Shown piece after piece: positions 1 through 7,951 of a DNA stretch of 42,856 bases. How positions within the stretch are numbered: the first letter of the stretch is position 1; each line of letters opens with the position of its first letter. The stretch lies in IMG/VR virus record IMGVR_UViG_3300038948_000007, positions 1 through 42,856 of that record; one strand, 5' to 3'. A program made the translations under genes and the position numbers. The notes beneath the pieces are model-generated. The model made no database searches, had not been told where the DNA came from, and saw nothing but the letters and a program-made list of their open reading frames with translations. The stretch is from a virus.

Positions 1-129
1 GCGCGCGAAACGAGTTGTTTGCGCGTTGCGATTATTTACGCTGCTAGTCTGGCGCGAAACCGCGTCAGGCGAACGCATGGGCATTTTGCACGCATGGCAA
101 ACCGCAGGCGTATCGCGCCGCTTTGCTAA
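1..129 (+). CDS. rusA: C-terminal end of RusA-like resolvase (if the window is circular)
   Basis: The reading frame of the RusA-like gene that runs off the right end at 42856 (97 whole codons from 42566) continues in phase from base 1 and stays open for 42 codons to a TAA at 127-129. The joined product would be 139 residues, close to the usual 120-140 for RusA resolvases. The first residues after the junction (ARETSCLRVAIIY) follow VEY and could form the closing beta strand expected in the family. The last 25 or so residues are Arg-rich and not recognisable. This is inference: it holds only if the two window ends are contiguous. Otherwise this stretch is non-coding or belongs to an unseen gene. 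Confidence 0.5.
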   Translation, partial: ARETSCLRVAIIYAASLARNRVRRTHGHFARMANRRRIAPLC

Positions 130-155
130 ATTCTGGACGGGTCTAAGCGCGCCGG

Positions 156-782
156 TTAGAGCAACCGAACGTTGACTTGCTCGAGCCGCCAAATCGCATC
201 AGCGCGCGCGCGAGCGCACATTTCGTCGTGAATCCGTCCCCGAAACGCATCCATAACCAGCAAATCACCAGGGCACGCGCCAGGCTGACCGGGCGCCTTA
301 ATACCTTTATGCGCCTGCGCCATCTCGCCATGCCCGACGACGTGCCGAGGCGGCAGGCTGAGCATCAGGCACAGGTCGGCGCATAGGTCGACCGCCGCAG
401 CCCATTGGCGGTCGCTGGCGGGCCCGACCCTGAAATCGCCTATAAGCGCAATGGCGATATGGTCGGCCGAGCAACGCAAAGCATGGTGCCCGATTTCATC
501 CAATGGCAACGCTTGCCAGACTTTGCCATCGAGCTCGGCTGGGCCGAGATTGCCACCGATATAGAATGTATACGGATTCTGGCTTCCGGTCGCCTTCGCG
601 ACATCATGCCATTGCGGCGCCCGGCCAATGAATGCGTCGCAGATTGCCGGGGCATCGTAGCCAATGACAGCGCCGGTCCGCAGGTTGACGCCGCAACGAT
701 GAATCATCAACCCGACGACCCTGTTGATACTGCGCCATTGCGCTCGGCCGTCGCTGACCTGGTCAATGATGACGTCAACCAT
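156..782 (-). CDS. Endolysin, N-acetylmuramoyl-L-alanine amidase (Amidase_2/PGRP fold)
   Basis: A 208-residue protein with the pattern of T7-lysozyme-type zinc amidases, which cut the bond between MurNAc and L-alanine in peptidoglycan at the end of infection. Candidate zinc ligands are His28 (MIHRCGV), His151 (VGHGE) and Cys170 (CPGDLL), with Lys residues just before the Cys in the place of the T7 catalytic Lys. There is no signal peptide, which fits release through a holin. It is the last gene of the minus arm. Its ATG at 782 overlaps the upstream stop by 8 bp (ATGGTTGA), so translation is probably coupled. The family is clear from the motifs; the exact bond was not tested. Confidence 0.85.
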   Translation of the reverse strand: MVDVIIDQVSDGRAQWRSINRVVGLMIHRCGVNLRTGAVIGYDAPAICDAFIGRAPQWHDVAKATGSQNPYTFYIGGNLGPAELDGKVWQALPLDEIGHHALRCSADHIAIALIGDFRVGPASDRQWAAAVDLCADLCLMLSLPPRHVVGHGEMAQAHKGIKAPGQPGACPGDLLVMDAFRGRIHDEMCARARADAIWRLEQVNVRLL

Positions 783-1005
783 CGGTAAGGCAAGGGCAGG
801 CGGCGTTGCGCGGGTTGAATTGGCCGCAGTATAAACAGATGAATGATTGGCCCTGTAAAACGCGGTGCCCGACGAATAGCTTGGCGACGTGTTGCTCGAG
901 CTGGGCCCGCAACACTGCCAGCTCGGCTTCGGCCAACTGCGCGGCCTGGTGCCTTTCGCGCAGCGTATCCAGCTCGACTTTTTCCAGCTTCTTTTTCACT
1001 GTCAT
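775..1005 (-). CDS. Small coiled-coil protein with C-terminal Cys knuckle
   Basis: A 76-residue protein starting in an ATGA overlap with the fibre gene stop. Residues 1-45 are charged and Leu-rich (MTVKKKLEKVELDTLRERHQ) and should form an amphipathic helix or coiled coil. Residues 56-73 contain CLYC and CPC, a possible zinc site (C-x2-C, then a gap of about 11 residues, then C-x-C). It sits between the fibre and the endolysin. It could be a fibre-associated or lysis-associated accessory protein; I do not recognise a family. Confidence 0.6.
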   Translation of the reverse strand: MTVKKKLEKVELDTLRERHQAAQLAEAELAVLRAQLEQHVAKLFVGHRVLQGQSFICLYCGQFNPRNAACPCLTDG

Positions 1006-2915
1006 GTTGCAGCCGATAACCCGGCGCCCTCCAGCACATTGATGATTGAATTGATGGCGGCCCGCGCCTCGCTGTCAATAGTGCCGCCGCCGCTTGGGTC
1101 GTTGATCTTAGCCGGCTGTGACCCAGGGGGAGTTACCCCCCAACAGGCAAGGCCCCTTCCGAACTGTAACTCCTGGTCGTAGGAGCCACCAATCGTTCCA
1201 ATGGTACAACGGGTGCCGGCGGTTGTCTCTGCCCCGCGCCCAATTGCGACTGCATTTGGATGCTTGCCGGCGGAGTCGTCGCCTATGGCTATGGCAAAAT
1301 CACCGGAATTGGCGCATTCGCTATACCGGCCGATACATATAGCGTTGTTTATGTTTGTCCAATTGGTAGCCGAAGTGCCAATGGCGATTGATTGGCTGGC
1401 TCCGCTTTTGTTCGAGGCGCTATTGCCAAGCGCAATAGCATAGGTAGATAGCGCCTGCGAGCTAAGGCCTATAGCGATACCGTTGGAGCCGGTACTACTG
1501 GCGGTGTCGCCTATAGCTACACCGCCAGACGCGCTAACAGACGCGAGCTTGCCGATGGCGACAGCGTCGTCGGCGGCTGAACTGATTGCAGCTTGGTAGC
1601 CTATGGCAATGCAATCGTTAGACCCAGAGCCGATTGAAACACCATGACCAACGCCAACCCCAGAATAACCAGAGACGGTTGTGTCACCTATAGCAATGGA
1701 ACGATGATCAAGCGCAGTTGCGGTGTACCCAATTGCAACTGTGTAGTCACCCTGGGCGTAACTACTCGGTCCTATGGAAACTGCGTAATCAGAATTCGAG
1801 GTGACTACAACAGAATCGCCTATAGCAACAGAACGGAGCGCAGTCGAATTTACTACACAATTTTGCCCTATAGCGATAGCGCGATCAGAGCCTGTATGTA
1901 CGGAGGCATACGGGCCTATAGAAACGGCGTAGATGGTATCATATTCCACATTGGCGTTATACCCGATAGCTATAGATCGAGAGCTATTATACCCTACGTT
2001 AGCGGCTTGACCTACCGCTATGGCCGGGCCTGAGCCAGCCTGAACAGCGTCGCCAATACTGGCAGTTGCCCCAATTGCGATGGCCCCCGTGTTATCTCCA
2101 GAGCCAGGGGTATTCACTACCGCACTGGCACCAGCGACCACGCTGCTGGTTGCACCAGCGCTGGAGTTGTACCCAACGGCCGTCGCTTGAGCCCCACCTG
2201 CCGCAGATCCACCGCCGAACGCTTCTGAGCTTGCACCCGACCCGGGCTTGCTGACGCTGCCTCCGCTCGGAAAAACCATGGCGCCGGCATCGGACAACGT
2301 GACACCGCTATTCAATAGCGTATCGCCGCCCGTGCTATCCCAACGCGCAAGCGCATGGTCTGTGCTAGACCCTGGCCCGGTAACATCACCACCGCCACCG
2401 CCACCGGCCTCCCAGGCAACGCCGCCAAGGCCGTCGGCCGTCGCCACGTAGCCGTCGGTTGCGCTGCCGCTGCCCATGTTCGCAGGGTCCAGCGCCGACT
2501 GGTTGACTGATAGCGTCCGGTCTGCTGAGAGGTCGCCGCCGCCAGAGATACCGGTGCCATCGATAATCTGACGGCTGGTCTGCACGTGGCCGGCGACCGC
2601 GCCGACATTGGTGATAGCCTGCGCGTTGAAGTCGACCGCGGCAACTGGCTTCTTAATGACCTTGCCAGTCGTGCCGCTGTACACCGCGACGCCGCTATCA
2701 ACGACGCCGCCGGCTGGCCCGGTTACGTCGCCAAGGCCGCTTTCGTCCGACCAGTCGACACCTCCAGAGCCGTCAGCAACGGGGACCTGGCCAACTGTGG
2801 CGCTGCCGCTGCTCATGTTGGCCGGGTCCAGGTCGCCTTCGTTCATCACGCCAATGGGCGTATACGAGGCGATTTTCAGAGTTACGCCTTGCTCGATGAT
2901 TCTGATTTCGGTCAT
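1002..2915 (-). CDS. Tail fibre/adhesin with YadA-like head repeats
   Basis: A 637-residue protein. Residues 1-200 carry two copies of a fibre motif (DPANM-SGSAT, then VADG-GGV-W), common in phage structural proteins. From about residue 240 to 590 there are some 20 repeats of about 14-17 residues with the core [AS][IV][AS]IG, the signature of the left-handed beta-roll head of trimeric autotransporter adhesins such as YadA. The last 40 residues include a short helix (EARAAINSIINVLEGAG), perhaps a trimeric coil. At DNA level the repeats show as recurring CCTATAGC on the plus strand. The likely role is a trimeric receptor-binding fibre. It starts in an ATGA overlap with the gene upstream. The fold assignment comes from the repeat pattern only. 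Confidence 0.8.
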   Translation of the reverse strand: MTEIRIIEQGVTLKIASYTPIGVMNEGDLDPANMSSGSATVGQVPVADGSGGVDWSDESGLGDVTGPAGGVVDSGVAVYSGTTGKVIKKPVAAVDFNAQAITNVGAVAGHVQTSRQIIDGTGISGGGDLSADRTLSVNQSALDPANMGSGSATDGYVATADGLGGVAWEAGGGGGGDVTGPGSSTDHALARWDSTGGDTLLNSGVTLSDAGAMVFPSGGSVSKPGSGASSEAFGGGSAAGGAQATAVGYNSSAGATSSVVAGASAVVNTPGSGDNTGAIAIGATASIGDAVQAGSGPAIAVGQAANVGYNSSRSIAIGYNANVEYDTIYAVSIGPYASVHTGSDRAIAIGQNCVVNSTALRSVAIGDSVVVTSNSDYAVSIGPSSYAQGDYTVAIGYTATALDHRSIAIGDTTVSGYSGVGVGHGVSIGSGSNDCIAIGYQAAISSAADDAVAIGKLASVSASGGVAIGDTASSTGSNGIAIGLSSQALSTYAIALGNSASNKSGASQSIAIGTSATNWTNINNAICIGRYSECANSGDFAIAIGDDSAGKHPNAVAIGRGAETTAGTRCTIGTIGGSYDQELQFGRGLACWGVTPPGSQPAKINDPSGGGTIDSEARAAINSIINVLEGAGLSAAT

Positions 2916-3217
2916 ACCTGCGCCCTCACGACTAGAGCCAACGTTGAATCCGACGGGTAACGCCTGATTGACGTGCCATCGACCAGGACGTATTCGAGAC
3001 GATGAACGCCCTCGACCAGGTCGCCAGTCGCCCAGACAAAATGAAACGTGCCAGCGGTGGCGTCGTCAATGACCGCTTCTTTGTTGAGCTCGCCTCCGGA
3101 GTCGTAGCGGACGGTCATCGACACCGATTTGTCAGTCAGGTCGACGCCTTCGAATTCCGAATAGAGGTCAGCGCCAGCGTCGCCAGCGACACGATAGATT
3201 GCGGCGCAGGTCGTCAT
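2912..3217 (-). CDS. Small Ig-like baseplate/fibre accessory protein
   Basis: A 101-residue protein coupled by ATGA to the genes on both sides. The sequence is beta-rich with alternating hydrophobic and polar stretches (SVSMTVRYDSGGEL, FHFVWATGDLVEGVHRLEYVLV), as in Ig-like domains that end with a beta strand describing length or applied parameters. It resembles the domains found in BppU-like upper baseplate proteins of phages. It probably decorates or links the neighbouring fibre genes. The assignment is by general look, not by a diagnostic motif. Confidence 0.6.
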   Translation of the reverse strand: MTTCAAIYRVAGDAGADLYSEFEGVDLTDKSVSMTVRYDSGGELNKEAVIDDATAGTFHFVWATGDLVEGVHRLEYVLVDGTSIRRYPSDSTLALVVRAQV

Positions 3218-3603
3218 ATGGTCGGCCTCACAATTAGTTGCCCGGTCAAGTGCACAAACACGTCGCTGACCGGGTTGGTTCGTCGCACCTCATATACCCA
3301 ATAGGTCGTCTCGGTTTCGCTGGCCGTGGCGGTGTCCGCTTCGTCGATGTCAAAAACCGTCTCGCCCAGGCTCGGGTTGCTGTGTTCGGTCGGGCCGTTG
3401 GATTTCGTGAAAACCGCGGTGCCGTTAGGCTCATCTTTGACGATGAATTCGATCGTGTCGTTGTTGATGGCAACGGCCTTACCGAACCCGTCCGTAATGA
3501 CGACCTCGAAGCGGTTCTGCGTGCCGCGCACAATGGACAAGTTGACGCAATCCGGCTCTACCGTGGCGGCGCTACAGACCAGGCTTGCGCAGGCTGATGT
3601 CAT
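3214..3603 (-). CDS. BppU N-terminal-like structural protein
   Basis: A 129-residue protein. Residues 22-60 (LSIVRGTQNRFEVVITDGFG, then the stretch to IEFIVKDE) follow the pattern of the N-terminal domain of phage BppU-type baseplate proteins: a request-like strand, 'DGxG.PvdL' turn and 'v.F.vkd' strand. The second half has another beta-rich stretch (TYWVYEVRRTNPVSDVFVHLTGQLIV). Its stop overlaps the next start (ATGA), so the pair 3214-3603 and 2912-3217 are co-translated and may form one structural unit at the tail tip. The family name is from memory and moderately supported. Confidence 0.6.
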   Translation of the reverse strand: MTSACASLVCSAATVEPDCVNLSIVRGTQNRFEVVITDGFGKAVAINNDTIEFIVKDEPNGTAVFTKSNGPTEHSNPSLGETVFDIDEADTATASETETTYWVYEVRRTNPVSDVFVHLTGQLIVRPTI

Positions 3604-3614
3604 GGCGTCGACTC

Positions 3615-5750
3615 CTACAACCAGCGGATACGACCGCCGACGGTTAGGGTTCTGCGCTCGCCAACGCGGTACATCATAGCCGCCGCGCCTGACTGCGCTG
3701 CAATGGTCGCGATAAATGGCGCATCAGCTGTCGCGTCGGCTGTCATGGCCGACTGTGCCGCGATGGCCGCTGCTATTGGTGCGGCGGCTGATAGTGACAC
3801 GCTGGACCCGGCAACGGCTGCAATCGTGGCAGAGATAGGCGAGGCCGCGGTCATAAACGCACTGGCACCGGCAGCGGCTGCCACGGTTGCCGAGGCCGGC
3901 TGTACGCGCGTTACCTGGCCCGTTGCGCCGGACTGCGCTGCGATAGTGGTCACAACCGGCGCATTGGACGACAGCGCCGCAGCAAGGGCCGATTGGCTCG
4001 CGATTGTGGCGGCCATGCTGCCGGAAACCGTGATGGCTGCGGTTGTTGCGGACTGGGCGGCAATGGTTGCGTTGGCGATATGGCCGCGCGTACCGGTCGA
4101 CGTCGTTGCCGACTGGCCGGCAATGGTCGCCGCCGCTGGTTGCGCCCTGGTTGCCTGGGCGGTCGTTGCCGACTGACCGGCCACGGTTGCCGCCCCGGGC
4201 TGGACCCGGGTTGCCGCTGGCGTAACACCGGCCTGGGCGGCTATCGTCGCGGCCATCGGAACCGTGCCTGAGAGCGCGGCCGTCAAGGCTGCCTGGGCGT
4301 CAATCTGGGCAATCTGGGTCGCGATGACCTTGACCGCCGCGGTCGTTGCGGACTGGCCGTCTATCGTTGCCGCGCCTGGCTGACCTCGTGTCAATGTCGA
4401 GGTCGTTGCTGACTGGCCGGCAATGGTTGCCGCGCCCGGTTGGGCTCGGGTTGCCGCCGAGGTCGTCGCGGATTGCGCCGCAATAGTTGCCGCGCCCGGC
4501 TGGACCCGGGTTGCCTGGGCTGTCGATGCCGACTGCCCTGCAACCGTCGCGCTGGCTGGCGTCAGCTTGGTTGCCGTTGACGTGGCCGCGGACTGCGCAG
4601 CAAAGGCCACCGCTGCCGGTTGGCGTTGGGTCGCGTTGGGCGTAATTGTCAGCGTTGGCTCAGACGTGGCGCTGATTGGTATCGTGGCCGATAGCGGCGC
4701 GTTGATGCCGGCGACACCATCAATCGACACAATGGCGCTATGCGCGCGCGCGCCCGTGGCGGTTGTTGCTGACTGACCAGCCACGGTTGCCGCGCCCGGC
4801 TGCGCACGAGTCGCTGCCGAGGTCGTTGCCGACTGCCCTGCAACGGTCGCAACACCAGGGCGTTGCCTGAGCACCGTTGACGACACCGCGGATTGCGCTG
4901 CCACAGTCGCCGCAACCGGCACGTTCGCGCTCAGCGCCGCTGCCGCTGCCGATTGGCTTGATATGGCTGCCGCAACCGGCGCGTTGGCGCTCAGGCCAGC
5001 GGTTACGCTGCTTTGACCGTCAATGGTCGCGGCCATCGACTCATACCATAGGTCCTGGCCAAGGTACGTACCGCGCGGCACGACGATAACCGGGCCGTCG
5101 ACCCTGGCCGGCGCGTTGTACAGCGTGCCAGCGGTTCGGCCAATGATGTCGCGCTCTGGGCTGTGCTCGCCGAAATCAGGCACGCAAAATGATGGCAGCG
5201 GCCGGAGCATATGTGGCGCCATGCCGGTCTGTAGCGCCGCGATTTCGCCGTTACTTAGGACGCGCTTGAATATTGCGGGCGCCGCGATATCGCCATCACA
5301 TGGTACCGTCAAGTCATCGGTAATGCCGATGAATAAGTCCCGCGTGTTGCTCAAGTCCTGATTGGTTCCGGTTTGGGTATCGGCCAGTGTACCGTCGACC
5401 CAAATCCGGACATTGCCAGCGGCGGCAACGCCTGGTGTTCTGTCGTACAGGATATGATGCCAATTGCCATCATATAGGTTGTACGTACCAGCGACCGCGT
5501 TGGCGGTCACGTCGCCGCTGCCGGTGTCGGTTATCCTGACGCGCAATTCATCTGACGCCTGAATATAGACCAACTGCATGCCAGGGAAACCGCCGCCCTC
5601 GCTCTTGCCACAAATCCTTTCATTGCCCGACGGCGTGCCGTTTTGACGAAACCAAAAAACCCAGGTACAGGCCGACGACGCAGGCTCGACCGGCGTGCCG
5701 TGCGCAAACTTGATGTGCGTCGATGATGACGCTACAAATCTTCGAGCCAT
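3615..5750 (-). CDS. LamG-domain fibre with 20-residue repeat stalk
   Basis: A 711-residue protein. Residues 1-180 read as a LamG/concanavalin-like lectin domain (CTWVFWFRQNG; DGNWHHILYDRT; VRIWVDGTLADTQTG; DLFIGITDD; IFKRVLSNGEIAALQTG), the pattern of sugar-binding jelly rolls. Residues about 230-690 are Ala/Thr/Ser-rich repeats of 20 residues with core ATIAxQSAxTxAxTRxQPGA, probably an extended stalk. The product is probably a secreted-surface or fibre tip binding protein on the virion. Low complexity and period are visible directly; the role as receptor binder is inferred from the position among fibre genes. Confidence 0.75.
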   Translation of the reverse strand: MARRFVASSSTHIKFAHGTPVEPASSACTWVFWFRQNGTPSGNERICGKSEGGGFPGMQLVYIQASDELRVRITDTGSGDVTANAVAGTYNLYDGNWHHILYDRTPGVAAAGNVRIWVDGTLADTQTGTNQDLSNTRDLFIGITDDLTVPCDGDIAAPAIFKRVLSNGEIAALQTGMAPHMLRPLPSFCVPDFGEHSPERDIIGRTAGTLYNAPARVDGPVIVVPRGTYLGQDLWYESMAATIDGQSSVTAGLSANAPVAAAISSQSAAAAALSANVPVAATVAAQSAVSSTVLRQRPGVATVAGQSATTSAATRAQPGAATVAGQSATTATGARAHSAIVSIDGVAGINAPLSATIPISATSEPTLTITPNATQRQPAAVAFAAQSAATSTATKLTPASATVAGQSASTAQATRVQPGAATIAAQSATTSAATRAQPGAATIAGQSATTSTLTRGQPGAATIDGQSATTAAVKVIATQIAQIDAQAALTAALSGTVPMAATIAAQAGVTPAATRVQPGAATVAGQSATTAQATRAQPAAATIAGQSATTSTGTRGHIANATIAAQSATTAAITVSGSMAATIASQSALAAALSSNAPVVTTIAAQSGATGQVTRVQPASATVAAAAGASAFMTAASPISATIAAVAGSSVSLSAAAPIAAAIAAQSAMTADATADAPFIATIAAQSGAAAMMYRVGERRTLTVGGRIRWL
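3690..5035 (-). repeat. 60-bp tandem repeat array coding a fibre stalk
   Basis: The DNA repeats with a 60-bp period: successive 60-base rows of the plus strand line up almost in register, with recurring GTCGTTGC-GACTGGCCGGCAATGGT-like segments. There are about 20 degenerate units. Several adjacent units (4120-4210, 4330-4510, 4760-4870) are nearly identical, which shows recent duplication or gene conversion, while the outer units have drifted. The array keeps the frame. Confidence 0.8.
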
Positions 5751-5769
5751 GGCGGCGACCTCCTATCTA

Positions 5770-6264
5770 TCAGGTTTCGCGGATTTCGACGCGCGCCAGC
5801 TCGGCGTCACCTGTCATGGTATCGGCCGCGTCAGTTGCGTCGCGCTCGACCCTGAACCGGAACGACTCGCCAACCGCCAGGCTGTCGATTTGCGCGCCAT
5901 CAGTGAAAGCGATGGTATCATACGCCCGCGTGCCGCTGGTACCAGGCGCTGTGGCGTTGACGGCCTGAGCGGTGGCAAAAGAGTTGCTATCGGTGTCGGT
6001 CGTGTCTTCCTGGTGTCGTTCCCATGACCCAAGCCACCGCGTGACACCGCTGGTTGCGGTGGCGGCTGACCATATCAGAGTTACAGTCAGACCGCCGCCA
6101 TTGTAGTTGCGTGGCAGCACGCCTTCGAAATCCAGGATTTCGTTGGCTGCGGCGTCAAACTGCCAGATTGTATGGTTGTTGCGCGCTGCGAGCGTCGCAA
6201 AATTCGACGCCGGAGGCACCCCTGCCTGCGGCGTAAACACCAATAGGGTTTGGCCAGATGCCAT
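5770..6264 (-). CDS. Virion structural protein, tail-tip type, unknown
   Basis: A 164-residue beta-rich protein (TLLVFTPQAGVPPASNFATL; FEGVLPRNYNGGGLTVTLIW; FRFRVERDATD) lying between two fibre-region genes. The pattern of one hydrophobic N-terminal strand pair, an aromatic core and a C-terminal strand of alternating charge is typical of small jelly-roll-like virion decoration proteins, but I do not recognise a named family. Start ATG at 6264 is preceded by AAGGAGGTGCC, a very strong Shine-Dalgarno site, which suggests high expression as expected for a structural protein. Confidence 0.6.
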   Translation of the reverse strand: MASGQTLLVFTPQAGVPPASNFATLAARNNHTIWQFDAAANEILDFEGVLPRNYNGGGLTVTLIWSAATATSGVTRWLGSWERHQEDTTDTDSNSFATAQAVNATAPGTSGTRAYDTIAFTDGAQIDSLAVGESFRFRVERDATDAADTMTGDAELARVEIRET

Positions 6265-6302
6265 CGCGGCACCTCCTTGTTACGACGCAACGCGCGCCTA
6301 TG

Positions 6303-6707
6303 TCAGTCTAACGTAATCGTCAGATTGGTGGCCTCGAAGATAACGGTATCTCCCGAGTCGATGGTTTTCGAAGCCGTCAAAGCCGCATGGGCAAGCATGT
6401 TTCCGCCCGTTAATGCGTCGTAGATGGCCATGTGGGTTATCACTCCCCAACTGCCCGTTGCGGTCGCAAAAGTCATATCCACGCCGTTGCTTTTTGAGCC
6501 ACCGCTGGCAGCCGGAAAGTTGGTCGCGTTGTTGGTTACGGCCAACCGCGCGTAGGAGCCGCCCGACGGCTCAGCGATGCCGCTGGCGTCGTCGGTCGGG
6601 TCAGCGGTCGACAGCGCCAGGTAAAGGGTTACCGGCGCGGTGTAGGCTGCGGCGCCAAAAACGTGGTCCAGCAATTCGTCTTCGAGATAATTACCGAAAG
6701 AACCCAT
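6303..6707 (-). CDS. Tail fibre-associated protein, phage Gp80-like
   Basis: A 134-residue protein that begins MGSFGNYLEDELLDHVFG and contains LYLALSTADPTDDASG, the hallmark of a widespread phage family in which a short N-terminal helix is followed by 'vyvaL.tadPtd..t..E..gg.YaR' and a C-terminal strand (AHAALTASKTIDSGDTVIF). These proteins are annotated as phage tail fibre or minor tail proteins (Gp80-like). They sit next to fibre genes here, in line with that. The function is not known in detail. AGGAGG lies 5-10 bases upstream of the ATG. Confidence 0.7.
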   Translation of the reverse strand: MGSFGNYLEDELLDHVFGAAAYTAPVTLYLALSTADPTDDASGIAEPSGGSYARLAVTNNATNFPAASGGSKSNGVDMTFATATGSWGVITHMAIYDALTGGNMLAHAALTASKTIDSGDTVIFEATNLTITLD

Positions 6708-6710
6708 GGT

Positions 6711-7061
6711 CTAGCCTCCTATGGCAGGGTTTGTATCCGCATTGCGGCGGTTTGCAAAATTGTTAAACGAACGTTCGAGCTGGTCGACAGCACGTGTCAT
6801 GCGCTCGGTATGCTCGGTTGCAATCTCGGATTGCTTGCGCGCTGCCTTGGTCGCGTCGGTCAGGTTGTCCAGGCGGTCAATGATATGGTCCATGCGCATC
6901 AGGACCGAGTCGACGTCCTTTACGATGCCCTTGACCTTATCGGTCGACAGCCGACCACGGCCGTTGCCGTCGCGGCGACTTTTCAGGAAATCGAACACCA
7001 GGCGCAAAATCAAAATCGCCAGTATGCCGCCGACGCCGACACTGGTAAGCTGGCTGGTCAA
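6711..7061 (-). CDS. Single-pass membrane protein with long coiled coil (TTG start)
   Basis: About 116 residues if translation begins at the TTG at 7061, which overlaps the stop of the upstream gene (TTGA) and has GAGGTG seven bases before it. No in-frame ATG gives a sensible start. Residues 8-25 (VGVGGILAILILRLVFDF) form a membrane helix, followed by a basic patch (KSRRDGNGRGR) and about 70 residues of heptad-rich helix (VKGIVKDVDSVLMRMDHIIDRL and on). Position in the lysis block suggests an accessory lysis or superinfection-exclusion protein; an actual role is not shown. Confidence 0.6.
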   Translation of the reverse strand: MTSQLTSVGVGGILAILILRLVFDFLKSRRDGNGRGRLSTDKVKGIVKDVDSVLMRMDHIIDRLDNLTDATKAARKQSEIATEHTERMTRAVDQLERSFNNFANRRNADTNPAIGG

Positions 7062-7222
7062 GGCTGCACCTCGCGCTTGCGATAGCCGGGCGGTATCGGA
7101 TTTTCCGGGCCTTTGGTCGGACGATACCCAGTCGGCCAGCGACGCCTGGGCCTGGCCAGGGCGCAACCAACCAGCAATCCAACCCAAAAGGCTGCGGCGA
7201 TTTGCAACATGTCAACCGTCAT
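7058..7222 (-). CDS. Small proline-rich protein with lipobox, candidate outer-membrane spanin (Rz1-like)
   Basis: A 54-residue ORF, shorter than common ORF cut-offs, fixed by an ATGA overlap with the gene before it and a TTGA overlap with the gene after. Residues 5-19 are hydrophobic (MLQIAAAFWVGLLVG) and end in LVGC, which fits a lipobox with Cys20 as lipidated residue. The remainder is short, basic and rich in proline (RPRRRWPTGYRPTKG, then ENPIPPGY), as in Rz1-type o-spanins. The N-region has no positive charge before the hydrophobic stretch, which weakens the signal peptide call; a plain inner-membrane protein is the alternative. Confidence 0.6.
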   Translation of the reverse strand: MTVDMLQIAAAFWVGLLVGCALARPRRRWPTGYRPTKGPENPIPPGYRKREVQP

Positions 7223-7590
7223 GGCCTGACCTCACCTGTAGCCTGCACTAATATGGTTGACGCTAGCAACGCTGCAACCGCGACCGAGGCCGCAATCGCG
7301 GCCACAAAGGCTGGCGACCGGTACCAGGCATTGGCTTCGGCCAGCTCGGCGGTCAGGACGTCGACCCGCAACCGGTCGGCCCTGCCATCGGCAATGGCCA
7401 GGGCGCGCTGCCGCGATAGCTCGATTTGATATACGGCTCTGGCGTGCTCGAGCTCGACCGCGGCGTGTTCGGCGCAGCGTTCGATTTCGAGCGCCCAGGC
7501 GGTTGAATCACGAATAGGAAATAGATCGCCAGCGAATGGCGCCGGCTCGCCCTGGGCTAGGGTGGTGATTTCATTGGTATCGTTTGGCAT
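7219..7590 (-). CDS. Tail-anchored coiled-coil membrane protein (lysis cassette)
   Basis: A 123-residue protein. Residues 13-20 read GEPAPFAGDLF, a motif that I recall from phage membrane proteins near lysis genes (GxPAPFxGxLL), followed by a charged alpha-helical region (residues 28-85) and a single C-terminal membrane helix (residues 95-115, VAAIAASVAVAALLAST). I take the ATG at 7590 because the motif lies just after it; longer starts run into the gene upstream. It overlaps the preceding gene by 20 bp and ends in an ATGA overlap with the small lipobox gene. It could be a spanin-like or holin-regulating protein. Confidence 0.6.
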   Translation of the reverse strand: MPNDTNEITTLAQGEPAPFAGDLFPIRDSTAWALEIERCAEHAAVELEHARAVYQIELSRQRALAIADGRADRLRVDVLTAELAEANAWYRSPAFVAAIAASVAVAALLASTILVQATGEVRP

Positions 7591-7951
7591 CGGCTCGGTC
7601 GCGTCGCTCGAGTTGCCGGGCGAGGCGGCGCAGGTACAAAAGGCGCTTGCCAGGATGGCGGCGCAAATCCTCGGCCTTGACGCGCTGCTTGGCGTCAATG
7701 CGCGCCAGCACGCTGCGATACTGGTCATCGGCCAGAGCGTTGGCAATCTCGGCCTTATTCTCAGCGGCGATGCGGTCCAGCCGCTGAGCCCGGTTGATTG
7801 CCGCCAACTCATCAATGACTACCTCGTTCGGCGATTGCTTGCGCCGACCGACTAGCCAGCCGGCAACCGCGGCCAGCGCAAGCAATGGTATGTACCAATG
7901 TCTTAGACACCACTTACAGCCTCTGAGGATGGTCGCGAATGCGCTTGTCAT
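7571..7951 (-). CDS. N-terminally anchored coiled-coil protein, possible i-spanin
   Basis: A 126-residue protein: membrane helix at residues 18-35 (HWYIPLLALAAVAGWLVG), then a basic stop (RRK) and a long charged helix to the C-terminus (residues 45-120). One anchor plus a periplasm-sized coiled coil is the plan of Rz-type inner-membrane spanins, although the topology (the positive RRK lies after the helix) is not clear-cut. It overlaps the holin-like gene by 38 bp and the next gene by 20 bp. An Rz/Rz1 pair with the lipobox gene 7058-7222 would be consistent but is inference. Confidence 0.55.
   Translation of the reverse strand: MTSAFATILRGCKWCLRHWYIPLLALAAVAGWLVGRRKQSPNEVVIDELAAINRAQRLDRIAAENKAEIANALADDQYRSVLARIDAKQRVKAEDLRRHPGKRLLYLRRLARQLERRDRADAKRYQ

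Noticed and set aside
3703-4176. Plus-strand 157-residue open frame opposite the fibre repeats
   Set aside because: It is an Ala-rich antisense shadow caused by the repeat composition; no ribosome site and no coupling with neighbours.
3690-5035. Repeat array as CRISPR
   Set aside because: The 60-bp units are continuous, coding and degenerate over their whole length; there are no conserved repeats separated by unique spacers.
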